Positions 44,034 through 53,297 are shown, numbered from the stretch's first letter. The stretch: 64,000 bases of DNA from an uncultured Lachnospiraceae bacterium (GCA_947566645.1 CANOKL010000019.1:1-64000); one strand, 5' to 3'. Program-made: numbers and translations. The notes: generated by a model from the sequence alone, not told the origin.

Positions 44034-46919
44034 ATGAAGAAAAAAGCTATGCAGGAGATATGCAAAAAAATATTTTTTATGTTATGTTTTGCTTTTTTAT
44101 GTACCGTTGGAATATCAGTTCATGTTCAGGCTGATTCTGATATAGGGGTGTCAGAGCTTTCAGAAGATGAAAGATATAATCCAGAATATTATAAGCCAAT
44201 ATCCGGAAGAGCAAAAGCACGCGCGGCTTCAATGGACAGTTTTGAAAACAAAATCGTGACGGCATTGCAGAATCTCGAAACAGAAATTGACATTTCAGAG
44301 TACGGTTTATCGGAGGAAGAACTTGAAATTGCTTATCGTCAAATTTTGAATGATCATGTAGAACTGTTTTATGTTAAGACGAGTTATAGGTATGGCGCAG
44401 GAACGGTTGTTCCGTTTATATTGCCGAATTATAGTACGACTGATGAACAAGAGATAAGAGAAATTCAAAGTAAAATGGATGCAGTGGCTAATGAGGCCAT
44501 CGCTTTTGTTTCAGATGATTTGGAGGATTATGAGAAAGCGTTAGTTATTCATGACTGGTTGGCAAAGTACTGTGAATATGACTATGAAAATTATCTTAAC
44601 GACACAATACCGCCAAAATCCCATACTGCTTATGGCGCATTAATAGATAAATTTGCAGTTTGTGACGGGTATGCCAAAGCATATGCTTACATTATGCAAA
44701 CGAAACTTGGAATTACATGTGGGGTCGTTTCCAGTGATTCCATGAGTCATGCCTGGAATATGATACGGATTGGGAATCATTATTACCATGTAGATGTTAC
44801 ATGGGATGATCCTACATGGGATTGCATTGGAAGGGCTGACCATACCTATTTTCTGCTTAGTGACCAAACGATTAAAAGTAAAACGAAACCGCATACTGGT
44901 TGGAAAGCTTCTGTAGTAGCAGAAGATACTTCATATGAACAAGGTCATTGGATAAAAACTGATAGTGGTATTATTTATTATAAGGGGAACTGGTATTTTG
45001 TTGATAATGACAATATGATACTAAAGAAGACAGCAGATATTTTAGACGGAGCGATGACGGATTGTTATAGTTTTGAAAACTGGAAAACATCTAATAATAG
45101 CCATTACACAGTTGCATTTTCTTATCTTTGGCTATATCAGAATAAGTTGTATTTTAATGATGCTAAAAAAATTTACAGTATGTCGTTTGCAACAGGAGAA
45201 GTTACTCCAATACATGAACCTTCCGGTTTATCTGCCGGCATGAATATCTATGGTTTTAAATTGGATGATGGTGTGCTGAGCTATGCTCTTCAGACAACAC
45301 CTAATTTGGAAGAATCCCAAAGTAAGTATATTCAGTCAATATCCATTCCTCCCTGTACGAATCATGAGTGGGATGATGGTGTGATCACCAAAGAAGCCAC
45401 CTGTTCCGAAGTTGGAGTTAAGACATTTACATGTAATGTGTGCGGTGCTATAAAAACTCAGGATATTCCGAAAACAAGTGAACACAGAAATACAGAAACC
45501 AGGAATCAAAAGGAAGCCACTTGCAGGGAAGAAGGCTACACTGGAGATATTTATTGCAGAGATTGTGGTACACAATTGGAGGAAGGTACAAGTGTTCCTG
45601 CTACGGGTAAGCATGAATGGGATGATGGAGTGATCACCAAGGATGCAACCTGTTCTGAGACAGGCACTAAGAAATTTACATGTAAGCATTGTAATACAAC
45701 AAAAGAAGAAGAGATGCCCTTAACCGGACATAAGAATACGGAGATCAGAGATCAAAAAGATGCCACCTGTAAGGAAACGGGATATACAGGAGATACCTAC
45801 TGTAAAGATTGTAATACAAAATTAAAAACAGGCGAAACCATTCCTGTTAGTAATCAACATAGTTGGAATAACGGTACTGTGATTACTGCTGCAACCTGTA
45901 CATTGGATGGAGAAAAAGAATTTACTTGCCTTCTGTGTGGTGAGACAAAAACGGAAACGATTCGGGCAACAGGACATAAAAATACGGAAATTAGAGGACA
46001 AAAAGATGCCACCTGTAAGGAAACGGGATATACAGGAGACACCTACTGTAAAGATTGTAATACAAAATTAAAAACGGGCGAAACGATTCCTGTTAGCAAT
46101 CAGCATAGTTGGGATAACGGCACTGTGATTACTCCTGCAACCTGTATATCGGATGGAGAAAAAGAATTTACCTGTATTATATGCGATGGAAAGAAAATCG
46201 AAATACTTCGGGCAACTGGTCACAGGAATACAGAAATTAGAAATAAAAAGGAGGCAACTTGTAAGGAGGCAGGCTACAGCGGAGATACCTATTGTAAAGA
46301 CTGTGGTACAATAGTGGAGAAGGGAGAAATAGTTCCTGCGACAGGCAAACATGTCTGGGATAATGGAGTCATTATAAAAGGAGCAACAAATTCGGAAAAA
46401 GGAACTAGAATACGGACATGTAGTCAGTGTGGTGAATCAAAAACGGAAGAAATTCCGGCAATAGGATCTGCTCCTGCACCAAAGAAAGGAACTGTCCTAA
46501 AATCCGGCAGTTACTCTTACCGCGTGACAAAATCCGGCGCTAAAAATGGTACTGTTGAATTTTACAAAGCAGGCGGAAATGCCAAGACACTAAACATTCC
46601 CTCTTCTGTCACGATTAATGGAATTACTTATAAGGTAACAAGTGTAAGAGCAAAAGCATTTAAGAACAACAAGAAGATAAGCCATGTTACTATTGGCAGC
46701 AATATTACTGCTATAGGGAAGGAAGCTTTTTCCGGGTGTAAAAATTTAAAGAATATTACCATTAAGTCTACTAAACTAACGAGTGTTGGAAAAAATGCAA
46801 TCAAGAACATTCATAAAAAAGCGGTTATTAAGTGTCCATCTAAAAAATTGAAAAAATATAAATCGCTTTTTAAAGCGAAAACAGGTTTTAAGAAAAAAAC
46901 AATGAAGATAAAAAAATAA
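44034..46919 (+). CDS. Secreted transglutaminase-like protein with CxxC repeats and BspA-type LRR
   Basis: About 961 residues. Signal peptide (IFFMLCFAFLCTVGISVHVQ). A transglutaminase/protease core has the Cys-His-Asp triad in FAVCDGYAKAYAYIM (Cys210), SHAWNMIRIG (His239) and HVDVTWDD (Asp254). From about residue 440 come nine alternating short repeats of two kinds: five of type H-x-W-x-(D/N)G-V-I-T...C...C-x2-C, and four of type HxNTExRxxKxATCxExGYxGDxYCKDC. The end (TVKSGSYSYRV...ITAIGKEAFSGCKNLKNITIK) is a BspA-like leucine-rich repeat. A first possible start at 43941 lacks a ribosome site; the ATG at 44034 is chosen because a signal peptide follows. Likely a surface cysteine protease or crosslinker. 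Confidence 0.85.
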   Translation: MKKKAMQEICKKIFFMLCFAFLCTVGISVHVQADSDIGVSELSEDERYNPEYYKPISGRAKARAASMDSFENKIVTALQNLETEIDISEYGLSEEELEIAYRQILNDHVELFYVKTSYRYGAGTVVPFILPNYSTTDEQEIREIQSKMDAVANEAIAFVSDDLEDYEKALVIHDWLAKYCEYDYENYLNDTIPPKSHTAYGALIDKFAVCDGYAKAYAYIMQTKLGITCGVVSSDSMSHAWNMIRIGNHYYHVDVTWDDPTWDCIGRADHTYFLLSDQTIKSKTKPHTGWKASVVAEDTSYEQGHWIKTDSGIIYYKGNWYFVDNDNMILKKTADILDGAMTDCYSFENWKTSNNSHYTVAFSYLWLYQNKLYFNDAKKIYSMSFATGEVTPIHEPSGLSAGMNIYGFKLDDGVLSYALQTTPNLEESQSKYIQSISIPPCTNHEWDDGVITKEATCSEVGVKTFTCNVCGAIKTQDIPKTSEHRNTETRNQKEATCREEGYTGDIYCRDCGTQLEEGTSVPATGKHEWDDGVITKDATCSETGTKKFTCKHCNTTKEEEMPLTGHKNTEIRDQKDATCKETGYTGDTYCKDCNTKLKTGETIPVSNQHSWNNGTVITAATCTLDGEKEFTCLLCGETKTETIRATGHKNTEIRGQKDATCKETGYTGDTYCKDCNTKLKTGETIPVSNQHSWDNGTVITPATCISDGEKEFTCIICDGKKIEILRATGHRNTEIRNKKEATCKEAGYSGDTYCKDCGTIVEKGEIVPATGKHVWDNGVIIKGATNSEKGTRIRTCSQCGESKTEEIPAIGSAPAPKKGTVLKSGSYSYRVTKSGAKNGTVEFYKAGGNAKTLNIPSSVTINGITYKVTSVRAKAFKNNKKISHVTIGSNITAIGKEAFSGCKNLKNITIKSTKLTSVGKNAIKNIHKKAVIKCPSKKLKKYKSLFKAKTGFKKKTMKIKK
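45358..46440 (+). repeat. In-gene tandem repeats encoding Cys-rich modules
   Basis: Nine alternating modules. Several DNA stretches are nearly identical, for example around 45758-45850 and 46005-46095, both encoding DATCKETGYTGDTYCKDCN. The high similarity implies recent unequal recombination, so copy number may vary among strains. Confidence 0.85.
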
Positions 46920-46951
46920 CCTGTAAGCCAGATTTTGTAATATTCAGACCA

Positions 46952-46975
46952 GTCAGCACATTTACTGTGCTGACC
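46952..46975. repeat. Hairpin repeat GTCAGCACA-TTTAC-TGTGCTGAC
   Basis: Perfect nine-base stem followed by CGTAAAG; the same layout as the hairpin near 13180 (GCGCA-TTTAC-TGCGC followed by CTGACCGTAAGAA). Possibly the terminator of the transglutaminase gene. Confidence 0.6.
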
Positions 46976-47006
46976 GTAAAGCATATGCCAGAAAGGACGT
47001 GGTGAT

Positions 47007-47564
47007 TTGGGACTTACAGTAGAACGATATAAGAAAGACGAGAAGCTAAACGGTGTAATATACGACATGTCTCTGTCGCCGGACTACAGGCATGGTATTG
47101 TTGACAGCAACATCCATACAATTATAAAGCAGGGTCTGATGGACAGCACTTGCCTTGTATCTATTGAAAATCTGGATTATAAATACCATCCAGATGAAAA
47201 CGATGATTATGTATGTCCTGATATTATGGTCATATGTGACAGAAAGCATTTAAAAGGCGGAAGCTATAGCGGAGTTCCCAAATTCATTGCTGAAACACTG
47301 AGCCCTTCGACAGCAAAGTTGGATAAAACGGAGAAAAAGGATATTTACGAAAGGGCAGGCGTGGAGGAATACTGGATTGTTTCACCACAGGGCTTTGTTG
47401 AGATTTATTATCTGGAAGACGGGAAATATATTTTGAACCAGAGCTATATGATAGAGAATGATCAGGAAGCGGAATGCTATAATGCGGAAACAGAGATAAG
47501 TCTGAGAGCATTTCCGAATATTAAGATGACGCTGGCACAGATTTTTGAAGGTGTTGATAAGTAA
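47007..47564 (+). CDS. Uma2 family (DUF820) putative PD-(D/E)XK nuclease
   Basis: A 185-residue Uma2 protein: DYRHGIVDSNIHTIIKQGL, CPDIMVICD (the PD/D metal motif), FIAETLSPSTAKLDKTEK (ExxSPS) and KDIYERAGVEEYWIVSP. The restriction-enzyme-like fold is established for the family, but its role is unclear; many copies occur in cyanobacteria. The likely start is TTG at 47007 after AAGGACGTGG. It ends next to a compound repeat. Confidence 0.9.
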   Translation: MGLTVERYKKDEKLNGVIYDMSLSPDYRHGIVDSNIHTIIKQGLMDSTCLVSIENLDYKYHPDENDDYVCPDIMVICDRKHLKGGSYSGVPKFIAETLSPSTAKLDKTEKKDIYERAGVEEYWIVSPQGFVEIYYLEDGKYILNQSYMIENDQEAECYNAETEISLRAFPNIKMTLAQIFEGVDK

Positions 47565-47577
47565 AAGCGGCCAATCT

Positions 47578-47655
47578 GGGACGGGGCATTTTTCACCTCA
47601 AACGCTCCACTGGAGCTTTTGAGGCGCGCTATGGCGAAAAAGCCCCGTCCCCAAC
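47578..47655. repeat. GGGGACGGGG repeat with nested hairpin; bidirectional terminator
   Basis: Outer arms GGGACGGGGCATTTTTC and GAAAAAGCCCCGTCCCC flank an inner perfect stem CCTCAAA...GCTCC-ACT-GGAGC...TTTGAGG (47596-47624) and GCGCTATGGC. It separates the convergent Uma2 and NCS2 genes. It is a longer relative of the 38-base palindrome, with another sequence inserted at its centre. Confidence 0.85.
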
Positions 47656-47656
47656 T

Positions 47657-49039
47657 TTACAGAAGTATATATTTTACGATAAATAGAATGGCCAGTACAT
47701 ACATCAGCCAGCTGATTTTCTTTTCCTTTGCTTTTCCGGTCAGTATGTTTAGTGCTACGTAAGAAATCACACCCATGGAGATTCCTTCGGAGATGCTGTA
47801 GAAGAACGGCATTGCTGCGATACAGATATAGCAGGGGAGTGCCTCTGAGATATCCTTGAAATCAATATTTGCTACATTTGTCAGCATGTAGAATCCGACA
47901 ATAATGAGTGCCGGTGCTGTGGCGAAGGAGGGGATTGCCAGGAAGATGGGGGACAGGAACAGGGAGAGTCCGAAGAGGACTGCCGTTGTTACGGAGGTAA
48001 GGCCTGTCCGTCCGCCTTCTGTTACGCCGGAAGCACTCTCTACGAAGGTGGTTGTGGTGGTTGTTCCGATTGCAGCGCCGACAGTGGTCGCAACTGCGTC
48101 AGCCATAAGGGCGCCCTTGATGCGCGGGAGCCTGCCGTCTTTATCCAGCATGTCCGCTTTTGAAGCTACGCCGATCAGTGTGCCGATTGTATCGAACATA
48201 TCTACGAACAGAAATGCAAAGATGACGGTTACAAAATTCAGTGAGAAGATTCCGTCAAACTGGAGTTTCCCGAAAACAGGCATGATACTGGGTACAGACA
48301 GACCGTTGCTGAAGTCAGGAAGCAGTCCGTAAAAGCCCAGCTCAGGATTTGGTACATAGATCCCTGCAAGCTGGCAGATAATTCCAAGGAGCCAGGTGAT
48401 CAGAATTCCCCATAGAATATTGCCTTTAATATTTCTGATTACAAGGATTCCTGTGATAATTACACCGATTACAGCGAGAAGTACGGTGATGCCTGCATCG
48501 TGAAAGCTTGCCTCTACTCCATTTACGAGATTGTATTTATCTATAGAAAACAATTCTACCAGAGTTGAGCCGCCGACAACAATATTTGCATTCTGGAGCC
48601 CGATAAATGCAATGAAAAGGCCGATTCCCACGCTGACTGCTGCTTTCAGATTCAGCGGAATTGCGTTAAAGATCGCTTCCCGGACATTAGTAAGGGAAAG
48701 AATGATGAATATAATACCTTCTATAAATACAGCGGTAAGTGCCACTTCCCACTTGTAGCCCATGTTCATGACTACGGTATATGTGAAATACGCATTCAGT
48801 CCCATGCCCGGTGCGAGTGCAAATGGATAGTTTGCCAGAAGTGCCATTAGAAGTGTGCCGAGAAGCGAGGCAAGCGCTGTCGCAGTAAATACGGCGCCCT
48901 GGTCCATTCCGGCTTCTGCGAGGATGCCTGGATTAACGGCAAGAATATATGCCATGGTCATAAACGTTGTAATACCGGCAAGCACCTCAGTCTTAACATC
49001 TGTGTTGTTTTCTTTTAGTTTAAAAAATTTTTCTAACAT
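47657..49039 (-). CDS. NCS2 family purine permease (guanine/hypoxanthine type)
   Basis: A 460-residue membrane permease of the AzgA-like NCS2 branch (PbuG/PbuO-type). Features: EVLAGITTFMTMAYILAVNPGIL at the start, ALAPGMGLNAYFTYTVV, a central DMFDTIGTLIGVASKADMLD, GTTTTTTFVESASGV and a normal hydrophobic profile. GGGAGG precedes the ATG. Takes up hypoxanthine, guanine or adenine. No purine riboswitch is recognisable in the sequence upstream. Confidence 0.93.
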   Translation of the reverse strand: MLEKFFKLKENNTDVKTEVLAGITTFMTMAYILAVNPGILAEAGMDQGAVFTATALASLLGTLLMALLANYPFALAPGMGLNAYFTYTVVMNMGYKWEVALTAVFIEGIIFIILSLTNVREAIFNAIPLNLKAAVSVGIGLFIAFIGLQNANIVVGGSTLVELFSIDKYNLVNGVEASFHDAGITVLLAVIGVIITGILVIRNIKGNILWGILITWLLGIICQLAGIYVPNPELGFYGLLPDFSNGLSVPSIMPVFGKLQFDGIFSLNFVTVIFAFLFVDMFDTIGTLIGVASKADMLDKDGRLPRIKGALMADAVATTVGAAIGTTTTTTFVESASGVTEGGRTGLTSVTTAVLFGLSLFLSPIFLAIPSFATAPALIIVGFYMLTNVANIDFKDISEALPCYICIAAMPFFYSISEGISMGVISYVALNILTGKAKEKKISWLMYVLAILFIVKYILL

Positions 49040-49140
49040 GTTTTTCCTCCCTATTCTCTCATAATCAGTTAGATTTGATAACTATTTTATTTTACCAAAA
49101 TGAAGTGTAAAAGTAAAGTTATTCGTTATCGCCCCGAATC

Positions 49141-49381
49141 GTTACTATGAGCGGACGGCTAGTCCGTGAATCATAACGAAATAATAAAGATTGAAAAAAA
49201 ACTCTTCCCAATACAAAGAAGATGTAGTATAATGATTACTATTCACGGGGGCGTGCACCCCGCTGCACGGCATCCGAGTCGATAAAGTGGCGGTTTCCGG
49301 CATTCAGCCCTTCGCTGAAAGCGAATTTTAAATGGGCTGGAATCGTTACTATGAGCGGATGGTTAGTCCGTGAATCGTAAC
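49141..49381. repeat. Repeat cluster in the permease/rho gap
   Basis: The 49040-49506 gap contains three elements: GTTACTATGAGCGGAC hairpin copies at 49141-49177 and 49345-49381, and the 64-base repeat at 49235-49298 (ATTACTATTCACGGGGGCGT onward), which matches 37115-37178 in inverted orientation. A TATAAT at 49228-49233 may be a promoter. No gene is seen. Confidence 0.75.
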
Positions 49382-49506
49382 GTATAATAGCTACAGCGCA
49401 GAGGCGGTTTGGTATAAACTGCGCAATACGATCAATATCACTTAAGTCATGTCAGACTGACGATCCCAGGAAGATATTTGTTATTAATGTGAAAGGACTA
49501 TTTATT

Positions 49507-50973
49507 ATGATGAGAGAAAAATATGAAACATTGCCCCTTGCAACCTTAAAGGATCTTGCAAAGGCAAGAGGAATCAAGGGCATTTCCGCAATGAAGAAGG
49601 CAGATGTTATAGAGGTTATGCTAAGAGAAGACGCGAAGGAGAAGGGGCAGAAGGAAGCAAAAGAGCAGAGGGAAGCAAAAGAACAGAAGGACCAGAGAGA
49701 GCAGAAGGTTCAGAGAGAGCAGAAGGACCAGAGAGAGCAGAAAGATCAGAGAGAGCCCAGGGAATCAAGGAAAGACTCAAGGGAAACAGTGAAGGAGATG
49801 TCTGCCAATACTGGCGATAAGGAACTGCATGACATTGACAAGCTGGACAGTGGAATTGCCGTGAAAGGAATTCTTGAGGTTATGTCAGATGGATTTGGAT
49901 TTATCCGGAGCGAGAATTATCTGCCTGGAGATAATGACGTATATGTGTCACCGTCCCAGATCCGCAGATTTAATCTGAAGACAGGAGATATTCTGGAGGG
50001 ACATACGAGAATAAAGACGCAGCAGGAGAAGTTCAGCGCCCTTTTGTATCTGACCCATATCAATGGGATTGACCCACTGGTCGCAATGCGCAGACCGAAC
50101 TTTGAAGATCTTACACCGATCTTTCCAAACGAACGTCTGAAGCTGGAGTGCGGAAGGACAAGCACTGCTATGAGGATTATGGACCTGCTGTCCCCGATCG
50201 GAAAAGGGCAGCGCGGCATGATCGTTTCCCAGCCGAAGGCGGGTAAGACTACTTTGTTAAAGCAGGTAGCTCTGTCTGTACAGCAGAATAATCCGGAGAT
50301 CCATCTTCTGATTCTGCTGATTGATGAACGTCCTGAGGAGGTAACTGATATCAGGGAAAGCATTGAGGGGAACAATGTTGAGGTAATCTATTCTACCTTC
50401 GACGAGCTTCCAGAGCATCACAAGAGAGTTTCTGAGATGGTGATCGAGAGGGCAAAGCGCCTGGTGGAACACGGAAAGGATGTCATGATTCTGCTCGACA
50501 GCATTACGAGACTGGCAAGGGCATACAACCTTACAGTTCCGCCATCAGGAAGAACTCTTTCCGGTGGTCTTGATCCGGCAGCTCTTCATATGCCGAAGCG
50601 TTTCTTTGGTGCTGCGAGAAATATGCGTCAGGGCGGCAGTCTTACGATTCTTGCCACTGCACTTGTGGATACAGGAAGCAAGATGGATGATGTTGTATAT
50701 GAGGAATTCAAGGGAACGGGTAATATGGAGCTTGTACTTGACCGGAAGCTGTCCGAAAAGCGTGTGTTCCCGGCGATTGATATTCCAAAGTCCAGTACAA
50801 GGCGGGAAGACCTTCTTCTTACAAGGGAGGAGCAGGAAGCAGTGGATACGATGCGCCGTGCATTTAATGGAATGCGTACAGATGAAGCAGTTGATAATAT
50901 TATAAATCTGTTTTCCAGGACAAGAAATAATATGGAATTTATTCAATTAGTAAAAAAGACGAAATTAATCTAG
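49507..50973 (+). CDS. rho: Transcription termination factor Rho
   Basis: A 488-residue Rho helicase. N-terminal Rho_N ([20 protein letters not shown]), then about 65 residues of Lys/Glu/Gln-rich low complexity made of [20 protein letters not shown] repeats, the cold-shock-like RNA-binding domain ([21 protein letters not shown]), and the ATPase with Walker [11 protein letters not shown], Walker [14 protein letters not shown], the Q-loop [10 protein letters not shown] and R-loop region. AAAGGA at 49492 puts the start at 49507. Charged inserts like this occur in Clostridia and may alter RNA binding or phase behaviour. Confidence 0.97.
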   Translation: MMREKYETLPLATLKDLAKARGIKGISAMKKADVIEVMLREDAKEKGQKEAKEQREAKEQKDQREQKVQREQKDQREQKDQREPRESRKDSRETVKEMSANTGDKELHDIDKLDSGIAVKGILEVMSDGFGFIRSENYLPGDNDVYVSPSQIRRFNLKTGDILEGHTRIKTQQEKFSALLYLTHINGIDPLVAMRRPNFEDLTPIFPNERLKLECGRTSTAMRIMDLLSPIGKGQRGMIVSQPKAGKTTLLKQVALSVQQNNPEIHLLILLIDERPEEVTDIRESIEGNNVEVIYSTFDELPEHHKRVSEMVIERAKRLVEHGKDVMILLDSITRLARAYNLTVPPSGRTLSGGLDPAALHMPKRFFGAARNMRQGGSLTILATALVDTGSKMDDVVYEEFKGTGNMELVLDRKLSEKRVFPAIDIPKSSTRREDLLLTREEQEAVDTMRRAFNGMRTDEAVDNIINLFSRTRNNMEFIQLVKKTKLI

Positions 50974-50999
50974 ACAATACTGCAGAAGTATGGTACAAT
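50971..50999 (+). promoter_or_regulatory. Promoter of rpmE overlapping the rho stop codon
   Basis: TAGACA (50971-50976), 17 bases, TACAAT (50994-50999). The first three bases of the -35 box are the rho stop codon TAG. Drives rpmE about 70 bases downstream. Confidence 0.65.
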
Positions 51000-51067
51000 A
51001 AAAAAGCTGTAAAAAAACGATTACGATTACGTTTTGCGATAACTTTTATAAAGAAGAGGTGAAAATC

Positions 51068-51271
51068 ATGAAAGAAGGAATACATCCGGCATATCATCAG
51101 GCAACTGTAACTTGTAACTGCGGCAACACATTCGTAACAGGTTCTACAAAAGAGGATATCCACGTAGAGATTTGTTCAAAGTGTCATCCGTTCTATACAG
51201 GACAGCAGAAGGCTGCCCAGGCACGCGGACGTGTAGATAAGTTCAACAAGAAGTATGGAATGGGAAAATAA
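51068..51271 (+). CDS. rpmE: 50S ribosomal protein L31 (zinc-binding type)
   Basis: A 67-residue L31 with [20 protein letters not shown] and [13 protein letters not shown], i.e. the Cys-containing zinc form. AGAGGTG is best placed for the ATG at 51068. The usual rho-rpmE order of Firmicutes is kept, and a terminator follows. Confidence 0.97.
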   Translation: MKEGIHPAYHQATVTCNCGNTFVTGSTKEDIHVEICSKCHPFYTGQQKAAQARGRVDKFNKKYGMGK

Positions 51272-51284
51272 GTTGGCAGGCATC

Positions 51285-51315
51285 AGGTTGAGGTTTTAGG
51301 ATCTCAACCTTTTTT
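51285..51315 (+). terminator. Intrinsic terminator after rpmE
   Basis: AGGTTGAG (51285-51292) pairs with CTCAACCT (51303-51310), then TTTTT. Canonical. Confidence 0.9.
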
Positions 51316-51344
51316 GTCATATACAGATGCTGGGAGGAGCATAT

Positions 51345-52301
51345 ATGAAATCATCCGATATCGGAGGCCAGGCGGTGCTGGAGGGCATTATGATGAGACA
51401 TGAAGACGAATATGCCGTTGCAGTCAGAACGCCTGACGGAGAGATTGTTGTACAGAAAGAGACATACAAAAGTATAGTAAAGTGGAAGAAGCTTACAGAG
51501 ATTCCCTTTATACGGGGAGTATTTAATTTTATTGACTCCATGGTTCTTGGAATTAAGACTCTCATGTATTCCGCAGAGTTCTATGAAGAGGACGAAGAAG
51601 AGCAGAAGGAGGAAGAGCCCGGGAAGGTTCAGACAAAAGAGACGCTGGAGAGACAGGAAAAGACCGAAAAGCTTCTCATGGCAGGTACCGTAGCATTTTC
51701 CGTGGTGATGGCGGTTGCAGTCTTTATGGTGCTGCCATACCTTTTGTCCTCCTTTTTAAAGCCGCTTGTGACATCCTACACTGTGCGCACGGTGATTGAA
51801 GGATTTGTAAGGATTGGGATCTTTATGGCATATGTGCTGCTGATTTCCAGGATGAATGATATCCAGCGGACATTTATGTATCACGGAGCGGAGCATAAGT
51901 GCATTAACTGTATTGAACACGGACTGCCCCTTACAGTGGAAAATGTCCGGATAAGCTCCAGACAGCATAAGCGCTGCGGGACCAGCTTTTTGTTCTTTGT
52001 AATGGCGATCAGCATTATCCTGCTTCTGCTGATTCATGTAGAATCACCGGTTATGCGTGTGGCGGTCAGGATTGCCCTGCTTCCCGTAGTCGCCAGTATT
52101 TCCTATGAGGTGCTGAAGCTTGCCGGAAGAAGTGAGAACCCGGTTGTCAACCTTTTCAGCAAACCAGGACTGGCGGTGCAGAAGCTTACGACCAAGGAGC
52201 CGGATGACAGTATGATTGAGGTGGCGATACAGGCAGTTGAGGCTGTATTTGACTGGAGGGCTTATGAGGCAGAGAATTTTGACGCTGCGGCAGGGATATA
52301 G
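51345..52301 (+). CDS. yqhQ: DUF1385 family membrane protein (YqhQ)
   Basis: A 318-residue protein of the DUF1385 family: DIGGQAVLEGIMMRHEDEYA, IPFIRGVFNFIDSMVLGIKT and YHGAEHKCINCIEHG are hallmarks; four hydrophobic helices lie in the middle. Usually found next to prmC and prfA, as here. Function is not established. GGGAGGAG fixes the start at 51345. Its last codons lie in the first copy of a 77-base tandem duplication (see 52264). Confidence 0.92.
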   Translation: MKSSDIGGQAVLEGIMMRHEDEYAVAVRTPDGEIVVQKETYKSIVKWKKLTEIPFIRGVFNFIDSMVLGIKTLMYSAEFYEEDEEEQKEEEPGKVQTKETLERQEKTEKLLMAGTVAFSVVMAVAVFMVLPYLLSSFLKPLVTSYTVRTVIEGFVRIGIFMAYVLLISRMNDIQRTFMYHGAEHKCINCIEHGLPLTVENVRISSRQHKRCGTSFLFFVMAISIILLLLIHVESPVMRVAVRIALLPVVASISYEVLKLAGRSENPVVNLFSKPGLAVQKLTTKEPDDSMIEVAIQAVEAVFDWRAYEAENFDAAAGI

Positions 52302-52417
52302 AGAAGAGACAGGGATTCCTGGAAGATGGCAGGAGAGCTTATGAGGCAGAGAACTTTGACGCTGCGGCAGGGGCACAGAGAAGGAACAGAGATCCTTGGA
52401 AAAGCAGGGATTGGGGA
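52264..52417. repeat. 77-base tandem duplication across the yqhQ/prmC junction
   Basis: ATGAGGCAGAGAA(T/C)TTTGACGCTGCGGCAGGG starts at 52264 and again at 52341 (77 bases later); similarity extends through AGAGAAG...ACAG...GATYCYTGGA. The first copy, read in the prmC phase, gives MRQRILTLRQGYREETGIPG and then a stop; the second gives the functional start MRQRTLTLRQGHREGTEILG. The duplication thus separated two genes that previously overlapped. Confidence 0.85.
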
Positions 52418-53270
52418 GGCATCCCTTGATTCCTGGCTTCTGCTGTCTTATGTGACAGGGATCAGCAGGGCCGCGTATTACGGGGACCCAGACAGGATAC
52501 TTACGGAAGAAGAGGCAGACAGATATGAGACATTGATTCAGAAGCGGGCCGGGAGGATTCCTCTCCAGCATCTAACCGGAGAGCAGGAATTCATGGGATA
52601 TACCTTTCTGGTAAATGAGCATGTGCTCATACCGAGACAGGATACGGAGACACTTGTGGAAGAAGCACTCAGGAGGCTGAAGCCGGGCATGCATATCCTG
52701 GATCTGTGTACAGGATCCGGCTGCATACTCATAAGTCTTCTGAAAGCAGGTGCAAAGCGTCTGGCAGAAGCAGATGTGAAGCCTCCCGGGATGTCCGGCG
52801 GCATGCAGGAGAAGGATATGCTGACAGGCATTGGAACTGACCTGTCCGGGGAAGCGCTGAAGGTAGCGGCAGAGAACGCCGGAAGGCTCGGTGTCCGGGC
52901 CAGTTTTTTAAAAGGTGATTTGTTTGAATGTGTGACGGGAAGATATGACATGATTGTGTCTAACCCGCCTTATATTCCGACGAAGGTAATCGAGGGGCTC
53001 CAGGAGGAAGTAAGGCTTCACGACCCATATATTGCACTGGACGGAAAAGAAGACGGGCTGTATTTTTACCGTGAGATTATTAAGAGTAGTGTATATTATA
53101 TAAAAAAAGGCGGCTTTCTTATATTTGAAACCGGATACGACCAGGGAGAGGCTGTGTCGGCTCTTATGCGGGATGCCGGATACAGCAGTGTTTCGATACA
53201 AAAGGACCTGGCAGGCCAGGACCGGGTAGTGTGCGGCAGCTATCACAGAGCGGAAAGGAAGCCGGTTTAA
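52341..53270 (+). CDS. prmC: Release factor glutamine methyltransferase
   Basis: A 309-residue methyltransferase that methylates the GGQ glutamine of release factors. SAM motif DLCTGSGCILISLLKAG and the catalytic NPPY in IVSNPPYIPTKVI; N-terminal helical domain TLRQGHREGTEILGKAGIGE. A central insert (RLAEADVKPPGMSGGMQEKD) is longer than in E. coli. Start at 52341 follows CAGGAGAG; 52326 is an in-frame alternative. It stands directly upstream of its substrate gene prfA. Confidence 0.94.
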   Translation: MRQRTLTLRQGHREGTEILGKAGIGEASLDSWLLLSYVTGISRAAYYGDPDRILTEEEADRYETLIQKRAGRIPLQHLTGEQEFMGYTFLVNEHVLIPRQDTETLVEEALRRLKPGMHILDLCTGSGCILISLLKAGAKRLAEADVKPPGMSGGMQEKDMLTGIGTDLSGEALKVAAENAGRLGVRASFLKGDLFECVTGRYDMIVSNPPYIPTKVIEGLQEEVRLHDPYIALDGKEDGLYFYREIIKSSVYYIKKGGFLIFETGYDQGEAVSALMRDAGYSSVSIQKDLAGQDRVVCGSYHRAERKPV

Positions 53271-53271
53271 G

Positions 53272-53297
53272 GAATGCATAAGGCTTTTGCATTCCGC
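53272..53297. repeat. Hairpin repeat between prmC and prfA
   Basis: GGAATGCA-TAAGGCTT-TTGCATTCC followed by GCGAGAA; resembles the GGAATGCGC hairpins at 10199 and 13110, which are followed by CGTAAGAA or CTAAGAA. Confidence 0.55.

Noticed and set aside
45358..46440. Regular repeats that could be taken for a CRISPR array
   Set aside because: The repeats are in frame within a long gene, are not separated by unique 30-40 base spacers, and no cas genes are present.
49040..49140. Purine riboswitch upstream of the NCS2 permease
   Set aside because: The conserved loop sequences and three-way junction of the purine aptamer are not recognisable; the region is short and AT-rich.
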